From assembly GCF_019236475.1 (NCBI RefSeq), contig NZ_JAFAIX010000004.1, positions 742,312-806,311 on the forward strand: a stretch of DNA of 64,000 nt. Direction: 5' to 3'. Source of the DNA: Chitinophaga sp. (GTDB taxonomy: Bacteria > Bacteroidota > Bacteroidia > Chitinophagales > Chitinophagaceae). The notes under the pieces are model-generated. The model had not been told where the DNA came from. It saw nothing but the letters and a program-made list of their open reading frames with translations, and made no database searches. Shown here in pieces: positions 33,967 to 43,779 of the stretch. Position 1 is the stretch's first letter. The number at the start of each line of letters is the position of its first letter. Made by a program: the position numbers and the translations under genes.

Positions 33967-35272
33967 CTACTACATGATTGATTAAAACAGAAAGAGTACC
34001 CAGATAAGGGATGGCCCCATATCTACCTTCAAGGTACCTTTTTTCTTTATTTGTATCCATTCGTTCCTTTTGATTGTTTTCTGGATAAACAATTCCTGAC
34101 AGCGAATACAGTTCTGTTGATTCCCATTTATTCTTTTCTGTAAAGAATATCTGATCCCTTCTAAGGTGTGAGTAGGTAAGCAGATTGGTATCATGGGTAG
34201 CGAAAATAATTTGTGCTCCTAATGGATTGGTCTTCTTATTTAGAAATAAATTAATGGTACTTAATGTAATGATTGGATGCATTTTCGCTTCAATTTCATC
34301 AATTACAAGAACCCCTCCAGCAGACAATGCTGATATAATTGGGCCACTGAGATGAAATGCCTTTATCGTACCCTCTGATTCATGTTCATCAAGTTTCCAG
34401 GATAGTGTTTCGTCTGTCTCTTTTCCATCTATATCGTATTTCCGATGCATGGTCATTACAGAATATCCTTGCGCATTTTTAAGTTTATCTATCAGTAGCC
34501 TTCTTTGACTCTCATGTAGGTTGTCCGGAAGATCAGATTCGTCAAAATCCTTTGTAGAAACATTTAAGTCGATCATTCCCAGATGAAGGTTTAGCATGTA
34601 GTTATTGATCGCCTCCCTCATTGCTTTATCATCAAACATCTTTACGGTTCTGATTTCCTGTGCCTCTGTATCTATTCCATTCAGACAATTAAGTTGCTTG
34701 AACCAATGCATGATTGTTTTGGCTTCCTTTACATTTAGCATATCACAAGTGGATAGAAAAAGCCCATTAGAGCGCGTTGCTTCTATTGCAGCATCTAAAA
34801 CTGTCTTGTTTCCCTTTAAGGCACTTGTTGGCTCAATAATATCCTCTTCCCGGCCAAATAATAATACTTCGCGTCCTTTTCCTTTTTTATAAAGCCATTC
34901 CTTATATATAAACTTCTGAAAGTACTCGAACCCATACTTATATCGATACCCACCTGTAACAAATATGATTTCGAATTTAGTAGGCTTATCAGCATATCCT
35001 TCCCTCAATAGAAATGGATCATATGGAAGATTGGTAGTGGAAGAAGTGCGGGCGGAAATGTGAACCATTTTGTCCATTATTCCAATCGCAGATATCAAAT
35101 TGCTTTTGCCACTTCCATTATTACCATATATAGCCGCCGCATTCAAAACACTATGTCCAGATGATTGGATAATATTCTCTAAATAGTCATCATGAGCCGA
35201 ATTTGGAACTAAACTCAAAATTTGTTCATCTCCAATTGACCGGTAATTAGATGCGCTGAATTCAATCAACAT
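33944..35272 (-). CDS. rloA: AAA-family ATPase (RloA/AbiLi-like)
   Basis: A 442-residue ATPase of the AAA_15/AAA_21 type (SMC/RecF-like P-loop). It has the N-terminal MLIEFSASNYRSIGDEQILS, Walker A in YGNNGSGKSNLISAIG, and the signature-like AFHLSGPIISALSAGG. LVIDEIEAKMHP is Walker B with its catalytic Glu. A Lys/Glu-rich insertion lies between them, and the C-terminal D-loop/H-loop region (IIFATHDTNLLTY) is intact. It overlaps rloB by 23 bases. In PARIS, Gabija and AbiL systems such an ATPase scaffolds a Toprim-type nuclease or effector, and RloB would play that role here. It ends the left accessory region and precedes 523 gene-free bases. Confidence 0.85.
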   Translation of the reverse strand: MLIEFSASNYRSIGDEQILSLVPNSAHDDYLENIIQSSGHSVLNAAAIYGNNGSGKSNLISAIGIMDKMVHISARTSSTTNLPYDPFLLREGYADKPTKFEIIFVTGGYRYKYGFEYFQKFIYKEWLYKKGKGREVLLFGREEDIIEPTSALKGNKTVLDAAIEATRSNGLFLSTCDMLNVKEAKTIMHWFKQLNCLNGIDTEAQEIRTVKMFDDKAMREAINNYMLNLHLGMIDLNVSTKDFDESDLPDNLHESQRRLLIDKLKNAQGYSVMTMHRKYDIDGKETDETLSWKLDEHESEGTIKAFHLSGPIISALSAGGVLVIDEIEAKMHPIITLSTINLFLNKKTNPLGAQIIFATHDTNLLTYSHLRRDQIFFTEKNKWESTELYSLSGIVYPENNQKERMDTNKEKRYLEGRYGAIPYLGTLSVLINHVVDGKKRDN

Positions 35273-35795
35273 AGTGAAAATTGTGGTTGTTCTACGAAAA
35301 TAAGATACTTCGTTGATATTTATATGTATTTTAATAAAATTTATATGTAATACTGCTTTATAATGTACTCATTGAAATTTGGCTTTCTTCAACATGGTTA
35401 AGAACTATTCAAGAACTATATAAATAAACTTATATCTGAATTTTTTTAAAAATATTATGAACGGGGATGCCCTACTGTAGCCTATTTCAAGCTATTATTT
35501 CTTTAATATCCAGAAAGATATCTAACAAAATGCGGTTGGCGTTATACTTTTCTATAGCTTTGCGGCCCTGTAGTTAAAAAAAAGTTAAACGTAGAAACCA
35601 TTTGCTTAACAAGACATTGCCTGTGCCCAAGTTATTATAGCCGCACCAATACTTTGTAGCAACCCATTCGTCCTTTGTAACCCAGCCCATGCTGGGTTTA
35701 GCTGTAGCATATAGTTAACCGAAATCAGCAACGATGGGACTGGCGCATTGTTTCCCAGAAGTATTGTTTAATACAATTTAATAACATTCCTATTT
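35273..35795. other. Gene-free leader/promoter region of metalloprotease-susCD operon
   Basis: 523 bases between rloA and the metalloprotease gene. A TAGCTTTG element at 35555-35562 matches the Bacteroidota -7 box, with TTGG about 20 bases upstream. A perfect 8-bp hairpin AACCCAGC/GCTGGGTT (35679-35698, loop CCAT) lies about 100 bases before the start. The long leader fits the regulated expression common for Sus-type operons. No gene is seen. Confidence 0.45.
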
Positions 35796-38420
35796 ATGTA
35801 CGCAAGTTACAGGAAACTGTTATGGCTACTTCCATGCGTAGCCCTTTCGGCACAGTGTTTTACATCCACAGATGTAATAGCCCAATCCAAAAAGAAAAGT
35901 GGGTGGCTCTTCGGGAAGAAAACCCCCGTGGTGGCCGCGGATACTACTGCTAAGAAGAAACCCGATACCAAAGGGATGAAACCCTATTCGGAAGTCATCA
36001 CCGCAGAGGCAGTGACCGTCGATGGCCTGCTGAAAGTACACCGCGTGAAAACGGACTACTACTTTGAAATCCCACTGAAATTGATGGGCCGACAGCTACT
36101 TGTAGTGAATAAATTGTCCAAAGTACCAGAACAACTCAATGAAGCGGGCGTCAATAAAGGAATGAACTATGCCAACATGGTGATCGCTTTTGAAAGAGAT
36201 ACCCTGCTGAATAAACTCTTTCTGCGCAAACAGAACCCATTCCTGGAAGTACCTGCCAATAACGCTATCGCGCAATCTGTGGCAGATAACTTCATCCCTT
36301 CCCTGATCGACCAGTTTAAAATTGAAGCGTATAATAAAGATACCTCTGCTGTTGTAGTAAACGTGTCTAAACTATTCGACGGCTCCAACAACAGTATCAA
36401 TAACGTGTTTGAATCCCTCGGACTGCCAGGTTCCCCTATCAAAGACCTGTCGCGCATCCGCGGTATCAAATCCTTCCAGGAAAACGTGGTGGCAAAATCT
36501 GAATTGACATCGAAAATTACCGGTGTGGAAGTCTCGATAGAAACCACTACCAACCTCGTTTTGCTCAGTGAACAACCCATGAAACCCCGCTTCGCGGATA
36601 GAAGAGTAGGACTATTTACTACTCCTAGATGGTACTTCAGCGATGCACAACATAAACTGGAAGAAAGAGAACTGATCACGCGCTGGCGCCTGGAACCTAA
36701 GCCAGAAGATATGCAGCGCTACCTGAACGGCGAACTCGTAGAACCAAAGAAACCGATCGTTTATTATATCGATGCCAGCACACCAGCACAATGGCGCCCT
36801 TATATCAAAGCAGGTATCGAAGACTGGCAAAAAGCGTTTGAAGCTGCCGGTTTCAAAAACGCTATCATCGCAAAGGACGCTCCTAGCAACGATCCAGATT
36901 TCGACGGTGATGATGCCCGCTACTCTGTGGTGACTTACGCAGCTTCTGCTAAAGCCAATGCCATGGGCCCTTCTGTGATAGATCCCCGCTCCGGCGAGAT
37001 CCTGGAAGCAGATATCATCTGGTGGCATAACGTGATGAGCACCCTGCATTCTTGGGTACGTATCCAAACAGGCGCCATCGACCCACGTGCTCGTGGTAAT
37101 CATTTCAGCGATTCCCTCATGGGGCATGCTATTCGTTTTGTATCCAGCCACGAAGTAGGCCACACACTGGGATTGCAACATAACATGGGTAGCTCCTTCG
37201 CTTTCGAGGTGGATTCCCTCCGTTCTCCTGCCTTCACTTCCCGTATGGGCGGTACCGCTCCGTCTATCATGGACTACGCCCGTTTTAATTATGTGGCACA
37301 ACCGGGAGACAACGTTACACAGATCACTCCTGCCATTGGGGTATACGATAAATTCGCTATCGGCTGGGCTTACCGCTATACCGATAAAACACCGCATGAG
37401 GAACTGCCGGAACTGAACAAACAGTTACGCGCACACGAAAATGATCCACTCTATGCCTTCGGTGAACAACAGGATGTGAGAGATGCGATTGATCCTCGCA
37501 GTCAGATTGAAGATCTCGGTAATGATGCGGTGAAAGCAAGTCGCTATGGCCTGCAAAACCTGAAACGCATTGTGCCTCAAATCCTCAGTTGGACACAGGA
37601 AGAGGGTAGTACCTACGATGAAGCGGGTAAAATGCTGAACAGCGCTATCGGTCAATGGAACCAGTATGGCTACCATGTACTGGCCAATGTTGGCGGTATC
37701 TATGTTACGCCTACTGTATTCGGTCAGCAACAGAACAGCTACCAACACGTGCCTAAAAAGAAACAACAAGAGGCGGTAAAATACCTCATCGAGGAAGTTT
37801 TCAATACACCGGCTTGGCTGTTTAAAAATGATATCTATGTAAAAAGCTATCCTATCAAGGAAAGTCCGATCGGTAATATCGAATACGGCGCGCTCGTATA
37901 TGCGAAAGGGTTACAATCCTTCTTCTATTACGATCTGCTCCGCGATGAAAGACTGTCGCGCATGCTGGAAAATGAAGCGGCCAACGGCCCTTCCGCCTAC
38001 ACCGTGTCTGACCTGATGCAAGATATGCACCAAGGTATTTTCGCCAAAACCATCAAAGGTCAAACCCTGGATATTTTTGAGCGCAACAGCCAGAAAGGCT
38101 TTGTAGATGCCCTGATTGTAAGCATTGATAAATCAGTAGCACAGCCTGCTGCCAAAAAACTGCAGGAAGAATTTGCCCTCACCGGCTTCGATGGCTTCTG
38201 TAGCTTCTCCTTGCAGCCACAAAAAGAAAGTGAACGCGCTGGACGTAACCTGAATTATTTCTCTATTCATCGTGTATCCGACGCCGTTAGTGCAAAACGT
38301 GGAGAACTGAGTCGCTTGATGCAGTTGTTAAACAGCCGCAAAAATAGCAGCGACAGAGCCACTGCCGATCACTACAGCGATATGATCATCCGCATCCAAC
38401 AAGCATTAAACAATAAATAA
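35796..38420 (+). CDS. Zinc-dependent metalloprotease (DUF5117/DUF5118/DUF4953)
   Basis: An 874-residue exported protein. The signal peptide (LLWLLPCVALSAQCF) is followed by a basic linker and the N-terminal DUF5118/DUF5117 beta regions. The DUF4953 peptidase domain follows. VSSHEVGHTLGLQHNMGSS at about residue 452 contains the metzincin zinc site HExxHxxGxxH, and SIMDYARFNYVAQ is the Met-turn. The C-terminal part is helical. This architecture is widespread in Bacteroidota, and it is predicted to cleave proteins in the periplasm or at the surface. susC follows 22 bases later, so the three genes probably form an operon for protein or peptide uptake. Confidence 0.9.
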   Translation: MYASYRKLLWLLPCVALSAQCFTSTDVIAQSKKKSGWLFGKKTPVVAADTTAKKKPDTKGMKPYSEVITAEAVTVDGLLKVHRVKTDYYFEIPLKLMGRQLLVVNKLSKVPEQLNEAGVNKGMNYANMVIAFERDTLLNKLFLRKQNPFLEVPANNAIAQSVADNFIPSLIDQFKIEAYNKDTSAVVVNVSKLFDGSNNSINNVFESLGLPGSPIKDLSRIRGIKSFQENVVAKSELTSKITGVEVSIETTTNLVLLSEQPMKPRFADRRVGLFTTPRWYFSDAQHKLEERELITRWRLEPKPEDMQRYLNGELVEPKKPIVYYIDASTPAQWRPYIKAGIEDWQKAFEAAGFKNAIIAKDAPSNDPDFDGDDARYSVVTYAASAKANAMGPSVIDPRSGEILEADIIWWHNVMSTLHSWVRIQTGAIDPRARGNHFSDSLMGHAIRFVSSHEVGHTLGLQHNMGSSFAFEVDSLRSPAFTSRMGGTAPSIMDYARFNYVAQPGDNVTQITPAIGVYDKFAIGWAYRYTDKTPHEELPELNKQLRAHENDPLYAFGEQQDVRDAIDPRSQIEDLGNDAVKASRYGLQNLKRIVPQILSWTQEEGSTYDEAGKMLNSAIGQWNQYGYHVLANVGGIYVTPTVFGQQQNSYQHVPKKKQQEAVKYLIEEVFNTPAWLFKNDIYVKSYPIKESPIGNIEYGALVYAKGLQSFFYYDLLRDERLSRMLENEAANGPSAYTVSDLMQDMHQGIFAKTIKGQTLDIFERNSQKGFVDALIVSIDKSVAQPAAKKLQEEFALTGFDGFCSFSLQPQKESERAGRNLNYFSIHRVSDAVSAKRGELSRLMQLLNSRKNSSDRATADHYSDMIIRIQQALNNK

Positions 38421-38442
38421 ACAACCTGATCTACTGTAAGCA

Positions 38443-41400
38443 ATGAAAAAAAGTCAGTTTTTAATGAAGGTATTTTGCCTGCTCCTGGCAGTCTGCCTTT
38501 CTCCACGGTGGGCGCAGGCGCAAACGGGCCAGCGTACTATTAAAGGAAAAGTAGTAGACGCAGTGTCTGGCGAAGTATTACCAGGCGTGTCGGTATATGC
38601 CAGCAATAAAACGATTGGCACCGTTACCGGTACACAGAATGTAATTGAAAATATCAGCATCGGCGCCATCACCGATGAGAAAGGGGAGTTCTCCCTGAAG
38701 CTGCCAGATTCCCTCTCTGTAAAGCAGTTGACCATTGGTTTTATGGGTTACGAAACCCAACTGCTGCACCTGGGTACCAGCAATTATTATAAAGTGGCAA
38801 TGTCTACCTCCGGTAAAAACCTGAATGAATTTGTGTTTACCGGTTATCAAACCATCAAGAAGAATAAATCCACTGGTGCTATCGATAAGATCAGCATGGA
38901 CAAAATCGATGTAGGTGGGGTGATGAGCGTGGAACAGATGCTGCAAGGGCAACTTTCCGGTGTGGCTATTACGCCACAATCCGGCGCTCCTGGCCAAGCT
39001 GCGAAAATCCGTATCCGTGGTACTTCTTCTTTACAGGGTACACAAGATCCCCTCTGGGTGGTAGACGGTTTGCCTATTGAAGGTACCAATCTGCCTACCC
39101 TGGACGACGCTAAAGCGATTGATCAGTTATATACTACTTCCATTGCCGGCTATAGTCCCTCTGATATCGAAAGCATCACGGTGCTGAAAGATGCGGCTGC
39201 TACTGCTATCTACGGTGCGCGCGCTGCAAATGGTGTGATTGTTATCACTACTAAATCTGGTAAGAAAGGAGAGCGCTTGTCTGTGAATTATCGCAACAAC
39301 TTCACTTTCACGAGGAAGCCTGATCTGGGCCGACTGAACCTCATGAACAGCGACCAGAAAGTAGGCCTGGAGCTGGATTTGTATACATCCGACTTTACCT
39401 ACGCACAGAATAACGGACAAGTATCTCGCATTCTGCAAAAGTATAATGTTACCCCGGAAGATCTGGCTACTAAAGGATTTGACGGTATCAATCCTGCTGC
39501 CCGCAGCGAGATCAACGCACTCAGAGGTGTCAATACCAACTGGAACGATCTGATCTTTCGCAATGCTTTCACACAGGAACACACGGTAAGCGTTTCTGGC
39601 GGTGGCGATAAAGCTGCTTATTACTTCAGCGGCGGCTATTATGATGAAAAAGGCGCTACCATTGGTACTGGCGCTAATCGTTATAATATCACCCTGAAAA
39701 CAGATTATGATCTGACTAGTAAACTGAAATTCTCTGCTGGCATTTTTGCCAACCAGCGTAATCAGACCTCTTACAATTCGAACAGTATGGGAAGCACCAA
39801 CCCTGTACAGTACTCGCGTCTCGCTAATCCCTATCTCAAAACAACAGATGAGAAAGGCAACTATGTGTACGACAGGAACATTGGCGGAGATAGAAATGTG
39901 GTAGATTTCAACCTGCTGGAGGAAAGAGCAAATACAAGCAATAACCTCAAAACACAGTCGGTAAACACCAACTTTAAACTGGACTATGAAGTGATTCCTC
40001 GCCTGCATATCAGCTCCCAGTTGGGTATACAGTCGGATATCACCACCGGTGAAAAGATCGCGCTGGGCAATACTTATTATGTAAGATTACTGGCAGATCA
40101 GAACATGCGTTTTGACCCTACTTCTGGCACGCAGAAGACCATTCTACCTAATGGTGGCGTGATCAATAATAACAACCAGAACATGCAGCAGTATACCCTC
40201 AAAACAATGGCGGAATACAGCTTTAACCTGCATAAGAAGCACGACTTCACCTTCATGGCCGGTAATGAGGTGAGAAGAGTGAAAGATAAATATATCACTA
40301 CCACCGGTTATGGTTATGATCCAAAAACACTGACTACCATTCCTATCAAATTCCAGAATGATAACGATATAAAAGACCTGTATAAAGACAGAACAATTTA
40401 TACGGAGAATGCTTTTGTATCCTTCTTCGGAACCGGCAGCTATACTTACAATAACCGCTATACCCTAGGTGGAAGCATCCGTTTTGATGGCTCCGACTTG
40501 TTTGGGGTAGATCCTAAGTATAAATACCTGCCTTTATGGTCAGTAAGTGGATTGTGGCGAGTGATGGAAGAGCCTTTCATGCGCGGGATTACCTTCATCA
40601 ACACATTGAATGTGCGTGCCTCTTATGGTTTACAGGGTAATATTGATAAAAATACTTCGCCTTTCGTAGTAGGTAACTACTGGAATGTACCTATCTTACC
40701 AGGTAATCCTTTGCAGATCATCAAAGTAGACGCACCACCTAATGCCAAGCTCAGATGGGAAAAAACCATCAACAAAAATATTGGTATCGATATCAGCATC
40801 CTGAAAAACAGGGTGAATATTACGGCTGATTACTATGATCGTCATGGTAAAGACCTGATCAACGTACGTGCGTTGCCGTTGGAAACTGGTTTCCAGAATA
40901 TGTCAGTTAACTGGGCGGAAATGCGTAACAGTGGCGTGGAATTCAGCATTAGTACGCGTAATATTATTCGGAAAGACTTCCGTTGGTCTACCGACTTCAA
41001 CTTCTCTTATAATAAAAATACCGTACTGCGCGAAACCCTGCAGGATAACTCCTATTTCCCATCCAGGGAAGGTATGCCTACCAGCACCGTTTGGGGAATT
41101 GACTATGCAGGTATGAATGACCATGGTATGATCCTCGTGAACCATAACGGTAAAACGCAGACCCTGGCAGAGCTGTTGCAGTTGCAGGATGATTTTGCGG
41201 GAGACCCGGAGCTGGGTGGCCTATTCCCGTACTCTAATCTGACGAACGAGCAGCAAAAAGCCCTCTTCCGCAATATGGGCTCTTCAGATCCACTGTACAC
41301 GGGTGGTTTCAACAACAATTTCACCTATAAAAGATTTGACTTGGCTATCGGACTGCTGTTTAACCTGGGCCAGAAAGTGAAAATTGAGCCGTATTATAAT

Positions 41401-41817
41401 CCATTCTATTACGATCGCGGTACCAACACTTCCAATAAAATCCTGGACCGTTGGACCCCTTCCAATCCGCATGGACAGTCGCCTCCACTGTTTGGCGATG
41501 GCAATGAAAATACCCCAGAGGAACAAAAGCTGCTGGGCCACTGGTTGCAAGACAAGTACTATCAGTTCACCAACCTGGGATTATGGATTAAAAACGGTGG
41601 ATATGTTCGCGTGCGCAATATCACATTGGGCTACCGCCTGCCAGAAGACGTTTGCAGTCGCATTCGCCTGCAAGGCCTGAAAATTACCGCAGAAGCGCGT
41701 AATCCATTCGTATTCTCTGGTAACTACGATGGCTACATGGACCCTGAAACAATGGGAAATATCTATGCACAGCCTATTCCAAAAACATTTACCATCGGCC
41801 TGAATGCCACTTTCTAA
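38443..41817 (+). CDS. SusC/RagA-type TonB-linked outer-membrane transporter
   Basis: A 1124-residue outer-membrane protein. The signal peptide (VFCLLLAVCLSPRWAQA) leads into a carboxypeptidase-like regulatory domain (TIKGKVVDAVSGEVLPGVSV) and then the plug: MSVEQMLQGQLSGVAITPQS, PAKIRIRG-type GQAAKIRIRGTSSL, and ESITVLKDAAATAIYGARAA. A 22-strand barrel follows, ending TFTIGLNATF. It imports oligomers bound by its SusD lid using TonB energy. There is no STN domain, so anti-sigma/sigma signalling is unlikely. The operon with a metzincin protease suggests a peptide substrate rather than a glycan. This is inferred from context. Confidence 0.95.
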   Translation: MKKSQFLMKVFCLLLAVCLSPRWAQAQTGQRTIKGKVVDAVSGEVLPGVSVYASNKTIGTVTGTQNVIENISIGAITDEKGEFSLKLPDSLSVKQLTIGFMGYETQLLHLGTSNYYKVAMSTSGKNLNEFVFTGYQTIKKNKSTGAIDKISMDKIDVGGVMSVEQMLQGQLSGVAITPQSGAPGQAAKIRIRGTSSLQGTQDPLWVVDGLPIEGTNLPTLDDAKAIDQLYTTSIAGYSPSDIESITVLKDAAATAIYGARAANGVIVITTKSGKKGERLSVNYRNNFTFTRKPDLGRLNLMNSDQKVGLELDLYTSDFTYAQNNGQVSRILQKYNVTPEDLATKGFDGINPAARSEINALRGVNTNWNDLIFRNAFTQEHTVSVSGGGDKAAYYFSGGYYDEKGATIGTGANRYNITLKTDYDLTSKLKFSAGIFANQRNQTSYNSNSMGSTNPVQYSRLANPYLKTTDEKGNYVYDRNIGGDRNVVDFNLLEERANTSNNLKTQSVNTNFKLDYEVIPRLHISSQLGIQSDITTGEKIALGNTYYVRLLADQNMRFDPTSGTQKTILPNGGVINNNNQNMQQYTLKTMAEYSFNLHKKHDFTFMAGNEVRRVKDKYITTTGYGYDPKTLTTIPIKFQNDNDIKDLYKDRTIYTENAFVSFFGTGSYTYNNRYTLGGSIRFDGSDLFGVDPKYKYLPLWSVSGLWRVMEEPFMRGITFINTLNVRASYGLQGNIDKNTSPFVVGNYWNVPILPGNPLQIIKVDAPPNAKLRWEKTINKNIGIDISILKNRVNITADYYDRHGKDLINVRALPLETGFQNMSVNWAEMRNSGVEFSISTRNIIRKDFRWSTDFNFSYNKNTVLRETLQDNSYFPSREGMPTSTVWGIDYAGMNDHGMILVNHNGKTQTLAELLQLQDDFAGDPELGGLFPYSNLTNEQQKALFRNMGSSDPLYTGGFNNNFTYKRFDLAIGLLFNLGQKVKIEPYYNPFYYDRGTNTSNKILDRWTPSNPHGQSPPLFGDGNENTPEEQKLLGHWLQDKYYQFTNLGLWIKNGGYVRVRNITLGYRLPEDVCSRIRLQGLKITAEARNPFVFSGNYDGYMDPETMGNIYAQPIPKTFTIGLNATF

Positions 41818-41830
41818 AAAATTGAAACCA

Positions 41831-43168
41831 ATGCGTAAAGTACTATATACCGCCGGACTGTTAGGGGCATTGACCGCTTTCTCTTCGTGCAAAAAATACT
41901 TGGATATTGTGCCGGTAGGGAAAGTAATCCCTACCTCAGTGGCCGACTTCCGTAAAGAACTGGATGCAGGCTATGTTATCACTATTTATGATAAAGGACT
42001 GGCTTCTTATCGCGGGGATGAGATCAAAATGAATGAAACCCGCTCTGCTGACGTGAACACACTTCAACCCAACTACTTCTGGGATGAGAATAGTGGCGGT
42101 ATTTCTACTGCTAATTATGACTGGAGAGCCAAGTATCAGCAGATCTTTTATGCCAACCATATTATTGAGGCTGTACCAACAGCTACAGACGGTACCCAGG
42201 AGGAAAAGAACCAGTTATTGGGAGAAGCTTACCTGATGCGCGCTTATTCCCACTTCAACTTGGTGAATCTGTTCGGTAAACCATACAATGAAGCCACTGC
42301 TGCTTCGGATAAAGGCGTGCCACTCATCACAAAAGTGGACCTGGAAAATGTAAGCAGACGTAATAGCGTGAAAGAGGTGTATGATCAGGTGATCGCTGAT
42401 ATTGCCACTGGGCTGTCATTGGTGAATGTAGATCAATATGAGACTGCATCTTCCTATAAATTCACCAAAGTCTCTGGACTGGCCATGGCAGCAAGGGTAT
42501 ATCTCTACACGCACCAATGGACTAAATCCCTCGAAGCAGCGAAAGCAGTATTAGATAAGAAAAGCACACTAGTGGATTTTAATAAATCATCCGTGCTGCC
42601 TACACTGTATAATTCGGCGGAAAGCATCCAGGCCCTGGAACAGAATTGGACCGGCCCATTTATTCAAACGGCCTATGTATCAGATGCATTGTTCGCACTC
42701 TACAATCCTAGTGGCGACCTCCGTCTAAAAGTGTTCTACGGAAAAGACGCCAAAAACAACAACGTGGTTACAAAAGTAACCAACAGCAATAGTTATCGTC
42801 AGTCATTCCGGGTAGCGGAAATGTACCTGATCGCGGCTGAAGCTTCTGCACAGTTGAATCAGCCAGATCAAGCGCGCACTTACCTGAACCAACTGAAGAA
42901 AAACCGCCTCACGCCGGATTTCTATCAGATGGAAGAAGCAAGACTGGCAACGCTTAGCGGTAATGCCCTCTTGCAGGAAATCTACGATGAAAGGTTCCGT
43001 GAATTATCTTTCGAAGGTCATCGCTGGTTTGATCTCCGCAGAACCACACAGCCGAAGATTACGCATACTATAAAAAGTAAATCAGTTACCCTGCAGGCCG
43101 GAGATCCGCGTTATACGATCAAAATCCCTGCGGATGCGATCGCAAATAATCCATTATTATCAGAATAA
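41831..43168 (+). CDS. SusD/RagB-type surface lipoprotein
   Basis: 445 residues from the ATG at 41831. An upstream in-frame ATG at 41804 would overlap susC and lengthen the signal. The lipoprotein signal MRKVLYTAGLLGALTAFSSC is followed by the SusD fold: KYLDIVPVGKVIPTSVADF, TPR-like helices (NQLLGEAYLMRAYSHFNLVN), YQVIADIATGLSL-type DQVIADIATGLSLV, and the C-terminal SusD signature IYDERFRELSFEGHRWFDLRR. It caps the SusC barrel and captures the substrate. It is at the short end for the family and lacks long insertions. A pair of hairpins follows the stop. Confidence 0.94.
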   Translation: MRKVLYTAGLLGALTAFSSCKKYLDIVPVGKVIPTSVADFRKELDAGYVITIYDKGLASYRGDEIKMNETRSADVNTLQPNYFWDENSGGISTANYDWRAKYQQIFYANHIIEAVPTATDGTQEEKNQLLGEAYLMRAYSHFNLVNLFGKPYNEATAASDKGVPLITKVDLENVSRRNSVKEVYDQVIADIATGLSLVNVDQYETASSYKFTKVSGLAMAARVYLYTHQWTKSLEAAKAVLDKKSTLVDFNKSSVLPTLYNSAESIQALEQNWTGPFIQTAYVSDALFALYNPSGDLRLKVFYGKDAKNNNVVTKVTNSNSYRQSFRVAEMYLIAAEASAQLNQPDQARTYLNQLKKNRLTPDFYQMEEARLATLSGNALLQEIYDERFRELSFEGHRWFDLRRTTQPKITHTIKSKSVTLQAGDPRYTIKIPADAIANNPLLSE

Positions 43169-43186
43169 CGGAATAGCATACAGTCT

Positions 43187-43262
43187 GTCGTCCCTACCCA
43201 TTGGGCAGGGCGACAAAAAAGATAAAAGGTCGGAATGGACGTCACGTCAATTCCGACCTTTT
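43187..43262 (+). terminator. Double hairpin with variant GACGTC tip
   Basis: The first hairpin, GTCG-T-CCCT (43187-43195) with AGGGCGAC (43207-43214), has a bulged T. It is followed by AAAAAA and then a second stem pairing AAAAGGTCGGAAT (43224-43236) with ATTCCGACCTTTT (43250-43262). The apex GGACGTCACGTCA is a shortened version of the tip at 18291 and 29147. It ends the metalloprotease-susCD operon. Confidence 0.75.
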
Positions 43263-43400
43263 TATATAGTACTATACGTAAGTAAAAGATGAGCCAGTCA
43301 CTACTGGCATTGGGTTTGAGGCCATATTAGGAGGAGAGTGTGCCTGTCAGATTGATGATAAGATTTGAGTTATTAGATTACCGGTAAAAAATTAACGATC

Positions 43401-43619
43401 ATGAAAAAGAAAGCACTGTTTATGTTAGCAACGGTAGCGATCGTGATGAGCCAGGCATGCGGAACAGGTACCCACAAAAATACAAGTGATACCACTGGTA
43501 CAAATGGGGCTGCGGCCACTGCGCCACCAAGCGTCACTGATACTTCCATGAACAAAGATTCTACCGGAAGGCCAGATACTGGAACTAAACCTCCACCACA
43601 GACTCCACCAACAAAGTAA
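43401..43619 (+). CDS. Small lipoprotein, Thr/Pro-rich
   Basis: 72 residues. A lipoprotein signal peptide (MLATVAIVMSQACG) leads into a low-complexity mature part rich in Thr, Asp and Pro (NTSDTTGTNGAAATAPPSVT, TKPPPQTPPTK). It lacks a folded domain and should be an exported, disordered, lipid-anchored peptide. Such tiny lipoproteins are frequent in Chitinophagaceae and of unknown function. It lies after the susCD terminator, with its own upstream region. Confidence 0.6.
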   Translation: MKKKALFMLATVAIVMSQACGTGTHKNTSDTTGTNGAAATAPPSVTDTSMNKDSTGRPDTGTKPPPQTPPTK

Positions 43620-43747
43620 TCGGATAAATACTAGGATACTCCTGTAAATGGGGCAGGTTTTCTTGTAGAAGAGACCTGGGAACTGCGAAAGCATCCCCCG
43701 TAGGAACCAGAACCGGGTTAAACCGGAGACGGGAATGGGAGTATGCA

Positions 43748-43778
43748 GGGTCTGAGAAAATATTCTCAGGCCCTTTTT
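43748..43778. terminator. Intrinsic terminator
   Basis: GGGTCTGAGA (43748-43757) pairs with TCTCAGGCCC (43764-43773), with one G-U pair and a 6-base loop, followed by TTTTT. It lies between the convergent small lipoprotein gene and the acidic-protein gene. Confidence 0.8.
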
Positions 43779-43779
43779 A

